Shown here: piece after piece, positions 26,450 through 35,962 of the stretch | How the letters are laid out: the number at the start of each line of letters is the position of its first letter | Numbering within the stretch: the first letter of the stretch is position 1 | Source: Micavibrio sp. | Lineage (GTDB): Bacteria > Pseudomonadota > Alphaproteobacteria > Micavibrionales > Micavibrionaceae | Assembly (NCBI GenBank): GCA_012960155.1 | Contig: DUBU01000039.1 | Coordinates: 1 to 64,000 of the forward strand | DNA length: 64,000 bases | Direction of reading: 5' to 3' | Notes under the pieces: model-generated | Seen by the model: only the letters and a program-made list of their open reading frames with translations | Told to the model about the DNA's origin: nothing | Database searches by the model: none | Made by a program: the position numbers and the translations under genes

Positions 26450-27852
26450 CCACTGATTCCAAACACTACTTTGTCTGCGGTATTGGCGGCAGCGGCATGG
26501 CGCCAATTGCGAGCCTGTTAAAAGGTAAAGGGCACAAAGTCTCTGGTTCGGACCGCGCTTATGACCAAGGACAAACCCCTGAAAAATTTCAAGCGATAAA
26601 GGATAGCGGTTTTGCATTATTCCCGCAGGACGGCTCTGGTATTACATCCGACGTGGACTTTGTCGTTGCCTCCGCAGCCGTAGAAAACAGAATTCCTGAT
26701 GTAGCCGTGGCTCGTGAACAAAATATTCCTGTTTTGGGTAAGGCCGATATTCTGGCGACATTTCTAAATACAGGCGATAGTGTCGCGATTGCAGGTACTA
26801 GCGGTAAAACGACTGTTACGGGTATGACAGGCTTTGTCTTACGCGAATGCGGTAGTGATCCTGCGATGATGAGCGGAGGACATATGGTTAATTTGCTCGA
26901 TGAAGGTTTAAAGGCGGGCAATGCTATGACGGGGCAAGGTGTCTTTGTCGCCGAAACCGACGAAAGCGACGGTTCCGTTGAGCTTTACAGCCCTTTTATC
27001 ACAGTCCTGAATAACATTTCATTCGATCATAAACCTATGGCAGAGCTGCGCCGTATGTTCACGGAATTGATGGAGCGTACGCGTGATACTGTTATTATCA
27101 ATCTAGATGATAAAGAGGCTGCTGCGTTATCAAGTATTCCTGCGAAGTTATTAACCTTCTCTGTGAAGAACGATCAGGCCGATTTTTATGCGAAAGATAT
27201 TCAAAAAGCTGTAGATCACGTGGCATTTACGCTTGTGTATAAGGAGCAGGGTAAGTCTGAGGATATCAAGTTGCATATGCCAGGGCTTCATAATGTTTCC
27301 AATGCGTTAGCAGCCGTGTCTGCAGCAGTTGCATATGGCGTTGATTTTGACAGAGCCGCGCAGGCTATCTCTAAATTTAAAGGGATGAAGCGTCGTTTTG
27401 AAGTCGTGGGCACGGAAAACAATATTACTGTCATTGATGACTTCGGACACAACCCCGACAAGATCGCCGCAACGCTTAGCACTCTCAAAGACTTCAGCGG
27501 CCGTGTTATAGTAATGTTTCAGCCGCACGGCTTTGGACCCACAAAGATGCTCAAAGATGATTTAATTAAAACATTCAAGCAGTTCTTGGGCGATGTTGAT
27601 ATTTTACTTATGCCGGAAATCTATTATGCAGGTGGGACGGCAGATAAGAGCATTTCATCGCGCGATATCATCAATCCATTGGCAGAGTCAGGGCTGAATG
27701 CTCTCTTTTTTGAAACACGCAATCAGATAAAAGATTACATTAAAAACGAATCGCAACCATTTGATAGGGTTGTGATAATGGGCGCTCGAGATGATACGCT
27801 GCCTGCCTTCGCCCGATCAATTCTGGATGACTGCAAACAGCGCGCCGCCTGA
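26446..27852 (+). CDS. MurC/Mpl-like Mur ligase family protein
   Basis: A 468-residue member of the Mur ligase family closest in layout to MurC (UDP-N-acetylmuramate:L-alanine ligase) and Mpl (recycling ligase). The N-terminal Rossmann part shows YFVCGIGGSGMAPIA and VSGSD. The central ATP-binding domain has GTSGKTTVTGM, where MurC and Mpl normally have GTHGKTT, so the histidine is replaced by serine. Further on are NNISFDHKPMAEL and the C-terminal DDFGHNP (DDYGHHP in MurC). The differences make it uncertain whether it adds L-Ala, a tripeptide or something else. It is coupled to the upstream lipoprotein gene and convergent with the M17 aminopeptidase. Confidence 0.8.
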   Translation: MTTDSKHYFVCGIGGSGMAPIASLLKGKGHKVSGSDRAYDQGQTPEKFQAIKDSGFALFPQDGSGITSDVDFVVASAAVENRIPDVAVAREQNIPVLGKADILATFLNTGDSVAIAGTSGKTTVTGMTGFVLRECGSDPAMMSGGHMVNLLDEGLKAGNAMTGQGVFVAETDESDGSVELYSPFITVLNNISFDHKPMAELRRMFTELMERTRDTVIINLDDKEAAALSSIPAKLLTFSVKNDQADFYAKDIQKAVDHVAFTLVYKEQGKSEDIKLHMPGLHNVSNALAAVSAAVAYGVDFDRAAQAISKFKGMKRRFEVVGTENNITVIDDFGHNPDKIAATLSTLKDFSGRVIVMFQPHGFGPTKMLKDDLIKTFKQFLGDVDILLMPEIYYAGGTADKSISSRDIINPLAESGLNALFFETRNQIKDYIKNESQPFDRVVIMGARDDTLPAFARSILDDCKQRAA

Positions 27853-29295
27853 TTACTTTTTCTTACCGTAACGATCTTCCAGATACGCGTACACTGCGCG
27901 CATACCTGTGTCGGTGCCACCGGCAGGCTTGCCTGGTTTAGATGAGCTCTGCCATGCAAAGCAGTCCAAATGAATCCAGTCTGTTTTGCCGTCCAGGAAG
28001 CTTTCAAGGAATAGGGCGCTGTAAATCAAATCACCCGGTGTTTTGGCGCTGTTAACCAGATCGGCAATATCGCTTTCGATTAGCTTTTTATAAGGCTGGT
28101 ACAATGGCATAGGCCACACAGGATCATCGGCAGCAAAAGAAGCTTTCTTAAGTCCTTCTGCTATCTTGTCATTATTAGAGAACATCGCTGGAATTTCCTG
28201 ACCGAGGGCAGCACGTGCCGAACCTGTAAGAGTTGCGAAATCTATCACCAGCTCAGGTTTATCTTCACACGCATATGTTAGTGTATCTGCCAAAATCAGG
28301 CGGCCTTCGGCATCTGTGTTTGTGTTTTCAACAGTAATCCCCTTGCGGCTGGTAAACACATCGCCCGGACGAAACGCAACACCAGATACTGAATTCTCTA
28401 CGGCAGGTATAAGAACACGCAGGCGCACAGGCAGTTTCATGCCCATGATAAGGCGCGCAAGCCCTAAGACGTGTGCCGCACCGCCCATATCTTTCTTCAT
28501 CAGCGCCATATACTGCGATGGCTTTAGATCAAGGCCGCCCGTATCAAAACAGACACCTTTCCCAACCAATGTTACTTTTGGATGCTTTGCGTTGCCCCAG
28601 TTTATATCAATCAGACGCGGACGGCGCGGGCTGGAATCACCAACAGCAAAAACCAGCGGAAAGTCTTTTTGCAGGACTTTATCGCCCGTTACCTTGACTG
28701 TTGCTTCGTGAGCCTTAGCAAGTGCGCGAGCAGCTTTCTCTAAATCGTCAGGCCCCATATGATTGGCAGGCGTGTTAATCAGGTCGCGTATAAGAATAAT
28801 GCTCTCTGCCACTGATAAGACATGCTTTTTATCAACGCCCGTCGGTAAAAGTAGTTTCGGCCATGATTTTTCTTTACCCTTATAGGCATCAAATCTGTAA
28901 CAAGTGAGCGCCCAGCCCGCGCATAGATTTACAAGCTCGTTATCTTTCAATGTGCCCTTAATCAGGTTAAAGCTGATTTTACCTAAAACCTTCTTATCAA
29001 AGGCTGCTGTGATTTTCTGAATTGCCGGAGAAATGTCGTATAGACCAGCCGTATCATCGATACCTAAAAGAATCGTGCTGACCTTGCCTGTTTTGTTGTT
29101 CAGGAACAAAACTTCACCTGGCTTGGCGCTAAATGACAGATCATCTATCAGGTTTTTTGTTTCTTTATCCTGTTTTTCAAGAAACTTCTTCAGTTCGCTG
29201 TTTTTAATTGGTGTAAGCGTAATTTGTCTGTTGCGCTTGGCGCTCAAAAAACAGTCGGTTTTACGGATTGAAAATGAAGAACTAGATGCAGCCAT
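27853..29295 (-). CDS. M17 leucyl aminopeptidase family protein
   Basis: Predicted two-metal cytosolic aminopeptidase that trims N-terminal residues from peptides. The 480-residue protein has the M17 signature NTDAEGRL with metal-binding Asp and Glu and the catalytic Arg, plus the lysine and aspartate ligands in VGKGVCFDTGGLDLKP and the third in KKDMGGAAH. The N-terminal ~170 residues are the variable regulatory domain. The ATG at 29295 (MAASSSSFSIRK) begins inside a longer in-frame reading to 29334 and has the better ribosome context. It lies head to tail with the MurC-like gene, one base apart. It is closer to the PepB/PepA-like group; the substrate range cannot be read. Confidence 0.92.
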   Translation of the reverse strand: MAASSSSFSIRKTDCFLSAKRNRQITLTPIKNSELKKFLEKQDKETKNLIDDLSFSAKPGEVLFLNNKTGKVSTILLGIDDTAGLYDISPAIQKITAAFDKKVLGKISFNLIKGTLKDNELVNLCAGWALTCYRFDAYKGKEKSWPKLLLPTGVDKKHVLSVAESIILIRDLINTPANHMGPDDLEKAARALAKAHEATVKVTGDKVLQKDFPLVFAVGDSSPRRPRLIDINWGNAKHPKVTLVGKGVCFDTGGLDLKPSQYMALMKKDMGGAAHVLGLARLIMGMKLPVRLRVLIPAVENSVSGVAFRPGDVFTSRKGITVENTNTDAEGRLILADTLTYACEDKPELVIDFATLTGSARAALGQEIPAMFSNNDKIAEGLKKASFAADDPVWPMPLYQPYKKLIESDIADLVNSAKTPGDLIYSALFLESFLDGKTDWIHLDCFAWQSSSKPGKPAGGTDTGMRAVYAYLEDRYGKKK

Positions 29296-29444
29296 ATTGA
29301 TAATCCCTGAATAGGAAGGTGAGAAATAATACAACTATGGTAGCGATTCTTGCGCCGTCATAACAGGACATCTATGGAATTATATACAGGCAGTCACACT
29401 CTGCGGGCAGAGTGATAACATATCTGTATGTAATGAAAGAAAAA

Positions 29445-29537
29445 TGGCGGACACGGAGGGATTCGAACCCTCGATGAGGCTATGAACCCCATACTCCCTT
29501 AGCAGGGGAGCGCCTTCAGCCGCTCGGCCACGTGCCC
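29445..29537 (-). tRNA. tRNA-Ser(GCU)
   Basis: On the reverse strand a 93-base class II tRNA folds cleanly: acceptor GGGCACG pairs with CGTGTCC (one G-U), the D arm contains GGCCGAGCGG, and the anticodon stem CTCCC/GGGAG encloses the loop CTGCTAA with anticodon GCT, reading AGC and AGU serine codons. A long variable arm and the TTCGAAT T-loop (GGTTCGAATCC) follow. The 3' CCA is encoded at 29445-29447. It lies in the gap between the M17 aminopeptidase and the TerD gene, both on the same strand. Confidence 0.96.
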
Positions 29538-29590
29538 TAAGGAATTTTCAAGAGTTATGAGTTACCAGCAATCGCGCAGTAGATCAAGCG

Positions 29591-30838
29591 TTAAACAAGA
29601 TATTGTTTAACAAATCCTACAAGATCCTGAACATCGGCACTTACAAAGAACTCGTCGATATAATGAACAGCCCATCTGTCGCCCTCACGATAGATGCGAG
29701 CAAAAACATAACCGTTCATTTCGCCAAAATCTTTGCGCTGAATGCCGACACTAATCTGGTTGTTGTCTGTTTTGCCATCGGCAATGCGAATGGCCGGGTT
29801 CAGGACATCCGAAAATGTGTGCATGCTCTGGATTTCTGCCACAAAAACGATGTGGTGCACATAATCCGGCAAATTCTTTAGTTCAACTGAAATTGCTTCA
29901 TCATCACGATCACCATCACCGTCTGTGCTGTCGCCACTGTGATAAATATGGCCAGATTGATCCATGTTCTCGGCAGGGTTGGCAGAAACCCCATCGACAA
30001 CTTCGCCTTCGGCATTGAAAATCATACATGCGAGATCAAGGTCGTAGGACTCAACGTTGCGTCCCAGATTCTGCAGTTTCTCCATAAACTCAGGATCATC
30101 CTGCAGCGGATCCCAGCTAAGGCCACATAGAACGCGCTGGCGCGCTTCTTTTGAGTATTGCAGTGGTAGTTTTTCGCCTTTTTCAGTTTTGTTGACCTTC
30201 TTGGCACGTTCGATGGTTTCGTTATCAAGGCCAAGATAAGGCATTAATTCAGATTGCCAGTCACGTACATCATCAAGGTCTTTATATTCGCCAATATATT
30301 CCATGCTCCATCCGCCTTTATCGCGGTTGACGCGTCCGAGAACAAAGGCGCTCGCATTCTCGCCGCCCATAGTGCCTAGATTATGATGCACGATATTGTC
30401 TTCGGACATAGCGCCGACCAGACGAATCTCGGGGTTTTCAACTTGCCCGAAGTTATGAGCACTCTGGACTTCAGCGACTAAAAATATGTGGTGCACTTTG
30501 CTGGAAAGATTGAACAGCTCCATAATGATCTGCTCATCATCATGATCATCTTCGCCTTCGACAACATCGCCTGTGTGATAGATATTACCGTTATCAGCTA
30601 CGTGTTCGCCTTCGGTGCCTGAAACACCGCCAAGGAAAACACCTTCTTTTGAAAACATTAGACAAATCAAATCAAGGTCAAAGGCGTTGGTAACGCCTGA
30701 TGCGCCACGCGCAGCGATCCCGCCGACACTGTTATCGGTCATAGGATCCCAACGTAAACCACAAATAAGACGTTTGCGGGCACTTTCGCCAAGGTTAAGC
30801 GCGACTGTATCGCCTCGTTGATATGTATTGAATGTCAT
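29591..30838 (-). CDS. Tandem TerD-domain protein
   Basis: A 415-residue protein made of two TerD-like domains (about residues 1-200 and 210-415). Both carry the acidic calcium-binding pattern: HTGDVVEGEDDHDDE in the first and HSGDSTDGDGDRDDE in the second. Both also have KRLICGLRWDP-like openings and IFLVAEVQSAHNF-like or IVFVAEIQSMHTF-like strands. TerD proteins (TerD/TerE/CABP type) bind Ca2+ and are tied to tellurite and phage resistance and stress, usually in ter operons with TerB/TerC. None of those partners is in the window. The gene follows a four-helix membrane gene and is the distal end of the gat string. Confidence 0.9.
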   Translation of the reverse strand: MTFNTYQRGDTVALNLGESARKRLICGLRWDPMTDNSVGGIAARGASGVTNAFDLDLICLMFSKEGVFLGGVSGTEGEHVADNGNIYHTGDVVEGEDDHDDEQIIMELFNLSSKVHHIFLVAEVQSAHNFGQVENPEIRLVGAMSEDNIVHHNLGTMGGENASAFVLGRVNRDKGGWSMEYIGEYKDLDDVRDWQSELMPYLGLDNETIERAKKVNKTEKGEKLPLQYSKEARQRVLCGLSWDPLQDDPEFMEKLQNLGRNVESYDLDLACMIFNAEGEVVDGVSANPAENMDQSGHIYHSGDSTDGDGDRDDEAISVELKNLPDYVHHIVFVAEIQSMHTFSDVLNPAIRIADGKTDNNQISVGIQRKDFGEMNGYVFARIYREGDRWAVHYIDEFFVSADVQDLVGFVKQYLV

Positions 30839-30880
30839 ACTGAAATAGTCCTCCTGAGAATTCGGAGCTCTATCCTAGCA

Positions 30881-31294
30881 CTAGTCGATGAATTTTTCAT
30901 CCCGTAGTTTCTTTTCTGTGCCAAAGTCTTCTTTAATGGCGAGAATGAAACAGTCGAGTAAAAACAGAATTGCAACTGTGCCAAAAATTTTGGTGAAGCT
31001 GACCCATTCCATATTAAAGAGCCACAATTGCCCCAAGATCATTAATCCCATGACGATCGCGAGTACGATCATAACGTAAAGCAAAATTTTATTGCGGCTT
31101 AGGGCAGGTAAGTCGTAATCAACCGCACTCAGAAAACCTACGAGTACGCCTATAATTACAATAGTGACCATTGCTTTGATGAATAAATCCCAAGCAAGCA
31201 GACCAAACCAGATTTGGCCAATACTAATCGTGGCGGCGGCGGCTCCTGTAATAGCCAAGGCTATAAACAATGTTTTACTGTTAAGGAGTCGCAT
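30881..31294 (-). CDS. Four-helix membrane protein of unknown function
   Basis: A 137-residue protein with four hydrophobic segments, at about residues 8-28, 38-60, 69-90 and 98-118, and a charged C-terminal tail (KEDFGTEKKLRDEK). No enzymatic motif or recognisable family is visible. It lies nine bases downstream of the DUF4177-like gene and 42 bases upstream of the tandem TerD gene, all on the minus strand, so they probably share a transcript. A link to the TerD protein (TerC proteins are also membrane partners) is a positional guess; the sequence does not look like TerC. Confidence 0.65.
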   Translation of the reverse strand: MRLLNSKTLFIALAITGAAAATISIGQIWFGLLAWDLFIKAMVTIVIIGVLVGFLSAVDYDLPALSRNKILLYVMIVLAIVMGLMILGQLWLFNMEWVSFTKIFGTVAILFLLDCFILAIKEDFGTEKKLRDEKFID

Positions 31295-31303
31295 GGGGAG
31301 TAC

Positions 31304-31528
31304 CTAAGTTTCTCGTTTCATAACGGTTAAGAAGGCTTCGCGGCTGAAAAATATCAGGGCGCGACGACGTTCGCGCTCCATTGTCACAACTTCCCAGCCG
31401 TCTTCAGCATTGCTGTTCAAAAAATTTGAGTAGCGTACGGGGTCAACTTTAGAGTCACCTAGGAAAATAGATCCTAAAAGTGGCTCTTGATAAATAGCTA
31501 CTTTATATTCGTATTTTTGCTTGCCCAT
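31304..31528 (-). CDS. Small DUF4177-like protein
   Basis: A 74-residue protein with the DUF4177-type pattern: a YEYKVAIY strand near the N-terminus and an NAEDGWEVVTMERER motif, followed by a strand and helix. Family members are small cytosolic proteins of unknown function. It begins three bases downstream of the gatB stop, so it is co-transcribed with gatB and with the membrane and TerD genes beyond it. Confidence 0.7.
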   Translation of the reverse strand: MGKQKYEYKVAIYQEPLLGSIFLGDSKVDPVRYSNFLNSNAEDGWEVVTMERERRRALIFFSREAFLTVMKRET

Positions 31529-31531
31529 AAA

Positions 31532-32983
31532 TTAACCTAATTTCGCTTTTAATAGCTCATTCACCATCGCAGGGTTTGCTTTGCCTTGAGACTTTTTCAT
31601 GACCTGGCCGACGAAGAACCCGAACAGCTTATCTTTGCCGCCGCGGTATGCTTCGACGTTATCTGGATTTTCAGCGATCACTTCATCGATGATAGCTTCG
31701 ATAGCGCCAGTGTCAGTAACCTGCTTCAGGCCCTTTTCTTCAACGATAGCTGAAGCGTCCTTGCCAGTTTCAAACATTTCCGCAAACACGTCTTTAGCAA
31801 TCTTCCCGCTGATCGTATTATCGGAGATCAAATCAATCAGGCCACCAAGTTGCTCAGCTGTGATAGGGGACTCGGATAGCTCTTTATCTTCCTTGTTCAA
31901 GGCACCGAGCAGTTCGTTGATAACCCAGTTGGCAGCGAGCTTTGAGTCACGATCATTGGCAACAGTTTCGAAATAATCAGCACGTGATTTCTCTGCGATC
32001 AGAACGCTGGCATCATAAATACCAAGGCCCATATTCTGCATGAAGCGGTGCTTTTTCTCATCGGGAAGTTCAGGCAATGTTTTGCGAATGCTCTCGATCA
32101 GATCATTAGAGACCTCTAACGGCAGTAGGTCAGGATCAGGGAAATAACGGTAATCATGCGCTTCTTCCTTGGAGCGCATGGAACGTGTTTCCATTTTTGC
32201 AGGGTCCCACAAACGTGTTTCCTGATCAACGCTGCCACCATCTTCTATAATCTCAATCTGGCGACGGGCTTCGTATTCGATAGCTTGCTGCACAGCTTTC
32301 AATGAGTTCACGTTTTTAATCTCGGCACGTGTACCAAGGCCTTCGCCCGGCTTACGAACAGATACGTTTACGTCCGCACGCATAGAACCTTCGTCCATAT
32401 TGCCATTACAAGTGCCAAGGTAACGCAGAATCATGCGTAGCTTAGAAAGATACGCCACGGCTTCTTCAGGGCCGCGAATATCTGGCTCGGAAACAATCTC
32501 CATCAATGCACAGCCGGAACGGTTCAAATCCACGTAGGATTTAGTCGGGTGCTGGTCGTGCATAGATTTACCGGCGTCCTGTTCAAGGTGCAGACGAGTA
32601 ATACCGATTTCCTTTGTTGTGCCATCAGGAAGGTCAATCTCGATAACACCTTCACCAACGATAGGATGTTCAAACTGTGAAATCTGGTAACCCTGCGGCA
32701 AGTCAGGATAGAAGTAATTTTTACGGGCAAAAACGGAACGATGGTTGATCTTGGCATTCAAACCAAGCCCTGTACGCACGGCTTGCTCGACACATTTTTC
32801 ATTCAAAACAGGCAGCATACCGGGCATAGCCGCATCAACAAGGGAAACCTGAGAGTTCGGCGCAGCACCAAATGCTGTGGCAGCACCTGAAAAAAGCTTG
32901 GAATTCGCGATGACCTGAGCATGGACTTCCATACCGATCACGATTTCCCAATCACCTGTTTCACCTTTAATAAGCTGTGACAT
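31532..32983 (-). CDS. gatB: Aspartyl/glutamyl-tRNA amidotransferase subunit B
   Basis: GatB is the kinase-like subunit of GatCAB, which converts Glu-tRNAGln and Asp-tRNAAsn to the amides. The 483-residue protein starts with the family core [13 protein letters not shown] and shows [26 protein letters not shown] and [13 protein letters not shown], then [10 protein letters not shown] and the C-terminal YqeY-like tail domain (about 330-483). All expected blocks are present. In this genome it is separated from gatA by two exported cysteine-rich genes. GatCAB suggests that the organism lacks a canonical GlnRS or AsnRS, the usual alphaproteobacterial situation. Confidence 0.96.
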   Translation of the reverse strand: MSQLIKGETGDWEIVIGMEVHAQVIANSKLFSGAATAFGAAPNSQVSLVDAAMPGMLPVLNEKCVEQAVRTGLGLNAKINHRSVFARKNYFYPDLPQGYQISQFEHPIVGEGVIEIDLPDGTTKEIGITRLHLEQDAGKSMHDQHPTKSYVDLNRSGCALMEIVSEPDIRGPEEAVAYLSKLRMILRYLGTCNGNMDEGSMRADVNVSVRKPGEGLGTRAEIKNVNSLKAVQQAIEYEARRQIEIIEDGGSVDQETRLWDPAKMETRSMRSKEEAHDYRYFPDPDLLPLEVSNDLIESIRKTLPELPDEKKHRFMQNMGLGIYDASVLIAEKSRADYFETVANDRDSKLAANWVINELLGALNKEDKELSESPITAEQLGGLIDLISDNTISGKIAKDVFAEMFETGKDASAIVEEKGLKQVTDTGAIEAIIDEVIAENPDNVEAYRGGKDKLFGFFVGQVMKKSQGKANPAMVNELLKAKLG

Positions 32984-33019
32984 TAAATAACTCCTAGTCT
33001 ATGTCAGTATTCAAAAATT

Positions 33020-33664
33020 TTATTTAGCCTTCTGTAACGCATCGTAGTAGCTGGCAAAGCAGCGATTTTTAACGGTGCGTTGGTGCTGAATGTATTCAGA
33101 TGAAATTTTTACATCCTCATACGGATCATAAATCTCGTTTCCTTCTGAGTGTCGCAATTGCAGATGCGCTTGCGCTGCAAGCTCATAATAATCGGCAATC
33201 CCGTTCGCAACACAGGTACAAATAAAGTTCAATTTTTTCGGGTCGCCTTGAGAAGCATACTTGTTGTAGCGATCCGTAGCGCACTCATCATAAAGCAGCT
33301 CGCGTGCCGGAATGTGAAGGCACGGCGCATAAATTTCGAATTTCAGAATGTCTTCTGTTAGCTCGGCCGCTTCTGGCGCAGGGGTCAGGAAGTCGCCGAC
33401 TTTATTTCTCTCAACAGCTTGGTTCTTTTCCCAGATATCCACCTGAGCAGATGCGCAAGCGCAGTTCTCATAGGTTGTTTCTTCGGAAACATTGAATAAA
33501 GGTCTTTCAACGCATTCATTGAAGAAGCGATTGGCACGAGAGATGTTCTCGTCGTCAGCAGTCTCCATATCATCTCCGAACAGTGATTGCGCAGTGGCAG
33601 GCTGTGCGTGCAAAGCGCACACAGACATTACTGTAATCAGAGTGATAAGAAGAATGTTTTTCAT
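33020..33664 (-). CDS. Exported eight-cysteine protein, paralogue A
   Basis: A 214-residue protein with a signal peptide (MKNILLITLITVMSVCALHA, cleavage near AQPATAQ). The mature part has eight cysteines in the order C, CxC, C, C, CxC, C: NEC, NCAC, APC, DEC, CTC and a final RC. It shares this pattern, the block YAPC...LLYDEC...DR and the sequence IYDP with the neighbouring gene at 33665-34222, so the two are paralogues from a tandem duplication. I do not recognise a family. Four disulfides in the periplasm are likely. The ORF ends 36 bases before gatB and starts one base after the second paralogue stops. Confidence 0.75.
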   Translation of the reverse strand: MKNILLITLITVMSVCALHAQPATAQSLFGDDMETADDENISRANRFFNECVERPLFNVSEETTYENCACASAQVDIWEKNQAVERNKVGDFLTPAPEAAELTEDILKFEIYAPCLHIPARELLYDECATDRYNKYASQGDPKKLNFICTCVANGIADYYELAAQAHLQLRHSEGNEIYDPYEDVKISSEYIQHQRTVKNRCFASYYDALQKAK

Positions 33665-34222
33665 TTAGCCTCCTGCGCAAACAGTCCTGTTTCTCATTGC
33701 TTCCGCCAAGAAATCTTTATGGTTCATAATCGGTTCGATTGGATCATAAATATTCGGGTTTTGTTCAATGACGTCTACCATAATGTTACGGCCTTCCTTG
33801 GCCATCCATTCGGAAGTATTTTCAGCAACACAGCCACAGAATTTCTCGACGGGCAGGGTGCTACGCATACGCTGCACCTTACGGTCGCTCATGCAGTTAT
33901 CAAAAAGCAGGTCATGCAATGGGAAGTTAATGCAAGGTGCATAAACATTCAGAAGCATAGCGTTTAGCGCTTGGCGGCTTTCATAGGAATCTTCCAGCAT
34001 CAGCTGCATATCTTCCATCGTAAAGTTTCTCTGCATCATCGCCGCGTTACACGCACACATGGCATCTTGAGATGCAGCGCTCATGCGCGGGTCCTGATTG
34101 GCTTTACAGTTGTAGTAATACTGGTTGGCCGTCTGTGCACTTACCGGTGTTTGCGCTTCAGCGTGGTTTGCAACGCTGAACGTTAGAAGTGTAAGGACTG
34201 TAACAGCCAATAGTCTCAACAT
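33665..34222 (-). CDS. Exported eight-cysteine protein, paralogue B
   Basis: A 185-residue protein with signal peptide MLRLLAVTVLTLLTFSVANH (cleavage near AEA-QTP). Its mature part has the same eight-cysteine order as paralogue A: YNC, MCAC, APC, DNC, FCGC, VC. Shared blocks are YAPCINFPLHDLLFDNC versus YAPCLHIPARELLYDEC, and NIYDPIEP versus EIYDPYED. The start ATG at 34222 lies four bases past the gatA stop; a longer in-frame reading from 34366 is inside gatA and has no signal peptide at its start. An AAAGG sits 14 bases upstream. Function unknown; the neighbours (gatA, gatB) are cytosolic, so the location is unexpected. Confidence 0.75.
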   Translation of the reverse strand: MLRLLAVTVLTLLTFSVANHAEAQTPVSAQTANQYYYNCKANQDPRMSAASQDAMCACNAAMMQRNFTMEDMQLMLEDSYESRQALNAMLLNVYAPCINFPLHDLLFDNCMSDRKVQRMRSTLPVEKFCGCVAENTSEWMAKEGRNIMVDVIEQNPNIYDPIEPIMNHKDFLAEAMRNRTVCAGG

Positions 34223-34226
34223 GATA

Positions 34227-35714
34227 TCAAGCAGCCTTTCTGGAAATTGTCGCAGGCATCGCTGTAAAATTAGCAGCCTGTTCCACCGCATGAGCCACGC
34301 GGAAGACGGTTTCTTCATCCCAGGCTTTACCCAGAATTTGCAAGCCGAGCGGCAGACCATCTGCACTCAGTCCTGCGGGAACAGACATACCCGGTAGACC
34401 TGCAAGTGACGCAGGAACAGTAAACACATCATTCAGATACATTTTGATTGGATCATCTTCGTTCTCACCAATAGCAAAGGCCGCTGATGGCGCAGTTGGC
34501 GTCAGAAGCGCATCACACTTCTCATATGCTTTTTCGAAGTCCTGCAAGATCAGGCGACGGACTTTCTGTGCCTTGATGTAGTAGGCATCATAGTAACCCG
34601 CTGACAGAACGTAAGTGCCGATCATGATGCGGCGCTTAACTTCTTCACCAAAACCTTTGGAACGTGTGTTCTCGTAAGTATCGATCAAATTGTCACCGGT
34701 TTCACGAAGGCCGTAACGTACACCGTCATAACGTGCAAGGTTAGACGAGGCCTCGGCTGGTGCGATGATGTAGTAAGTCGGCAGCGCATATTTTGTGTGC
34801 GGCAGGCTGACATCAACGATCTCTGCACCGGCTTCTTTCATCCATGCGATACCTTGATCCCATAGATTGGCGATTTCTTCAGGCATGCCGTCCATGCGAT
34901 ATTCTTTAGGAATACCGATTTTCATGCCTTTGATATCTTTACCGTACAAAGAAGACCAATTAGGAACTTCTCGGTTGGCAGATGTGCTATCTTTCGGGTC
35001 ATGACCACTCATGGCTTGTAGCATAATGGCGCAGTCTTCAACGTTACGGGCAAAAGCACCGGCTTGGTCTAGAGAAGACGCAAACGCCACAATACCCCAG
35101 CGAGAGCAGCGGCCATATGTCGGCTTAATTCCGGTAATGCCGCAGAATGCAGCAGGCTGACGAATTGAACCACCTGTATCAGTACCAGTCGCACCCATAG
35201 CCATGCGTGCCGCCAATGCGGAAGACGAACCACCTGAAGAACCGCCCGGAACCAGATCAGCATTATCGCCGTTATTGCGCTTCCATGGGTTGATTACATT
35301 ACCAAAGTAACTTGTCGTGTTTGAGGAGCCCATCGCAAATTCATCCAGAGATGTTTTGCCAAGCATAACTGCACCATTATCGAAAAGCTTCTGCGTCACA
35401 GTGGATTCATACTGAGGAATAAAGCCTTCCAACATGTGGCTGGATGCTGTCGTTTGAACACCTTTTGTACAGAACAGGTCTTTAATGGCTAGTGGGATAC
35501 CTTCAAGCAAACCAACATCACCACTTGCGCGCTTCTTATCGGATGCTTCGGCTTGCTGCAGAGCAATTTCAGGAGTTTCAACGATAAACGCATTCAGGTG
35601 GCGCTGTGATTCAACGGAATCGATATGCGCTTTCGTCAGCTCAACAGAACTGAACTCTTTATTCTCAAGCCCTGTAAGGGCACCTTTGATTGTTAGGTTT
35701 GTTAGGTCACTCAT
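34227..35714 (-). CDS. gatA: Glutamyl/aspartyl-tRNA amidotransferase subunit A
   Basis: GatA is the amidase subunit of GatCAB, releasing ammonia from glutamine or asparagine. The 495-residue protein shows the amidase-signature triad: Lys78 in AIKDLF, the cis-Ser in [10 protein letters not shown] (about 159-160) and the nucleophile Ser183 in [11 protein letters not shown]. The remaining core ([18 protein letters not shown]) is normal. Two bases separate it from the small membrane gene upstream, and four from the eight-cysteine paralogue downstream. Confidence 0.96.
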   Translation of the reverse strand: MSDLTNLTIKGALTGLENKEFSSVELTKAHIDSVESQRHLNAFIVETPEIALQQAEASDKKRASGDVGLLEGIPLAIKDLFCTKGVQTTASSHMLEGFIPQYESTVTQKLFDNGAVMLGKTSLDEFAMGSSNTTSYFGNVINPWKRNNGDNADLVPGGSSGGSSSALAARMAMGATGTDTGGSIRQPAAFCGITGIKPTYGRCSRWGIVAFASSLDQAGAFARNVEDCAIMLQAMSGHDPKDSTSANREVPNWSSLYGKDIKGMKIGIPKEYRMDGMPEEIANLWDQGIAWMKEAGAEIVDVSLPHTKYALPTYYIIAPAEASSNLARYDGVRYGLRETGDNLIDTYENTRSKGFGEEVKRRIMIGTYVLSAGYYDAYYIKAQKVRRLILQDFEKAYEKCDALLTPTAPSAAFAIGENEDDPIKMYLNDVFTVPASLAGLPGMSVPAGLSADGLPLGLQILGKAWDEETVFRVAHAVEQAANFTAMPATISRKAA

Positions 35715-35716
35715 CT

Positions 35717-35956
35717 CTATACTCTGTCTGATCCTTTAAACAAAATTAGCTTGGCTACGACTAAGTCCGAAATGCCGACCCACAGGAGAGATCCTCCCAA
35801 GACACGGCACATAAAAACATCGTCTTCAAAAATAAAACTGAAAAGTGACGGATACACTAAGCCCGCAGCGCCGACGAACATAAAAAGCACACCCGTAAAT
35901 AGAATGATGCCTTTAACCATGTTTTGCTGCTGTTTAGAGGGGCCTTGTTCCGTCAT
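35717..35956 (-). CDS. Small two-helix membrane protein
   Basis: A 79-residue protein with two hydrophobic segments (about residues 15-37 and 50-68) separated by FEDDVFMCR. No family is recognised. It is wedged between gatC (six bases) and gatA (two bases) with no room for its own promoter, so it is part of the gat transcript. Short N-terminal tail ([11 protein letters not shown]) and basic C-terminus suggest a cytoplasmic N-terminus. Function unknown. Confidence 0.6.
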   Translation of the reverse strand: MTEQGPSKQQQNMVKGIILFTGVLFMFVGAAGLVYPSLFSFIFEDDVFMCRVLGGSLLWVGISDLVVAKLILFKGSDRV

Positions 35957-35962
35957 AATTTT

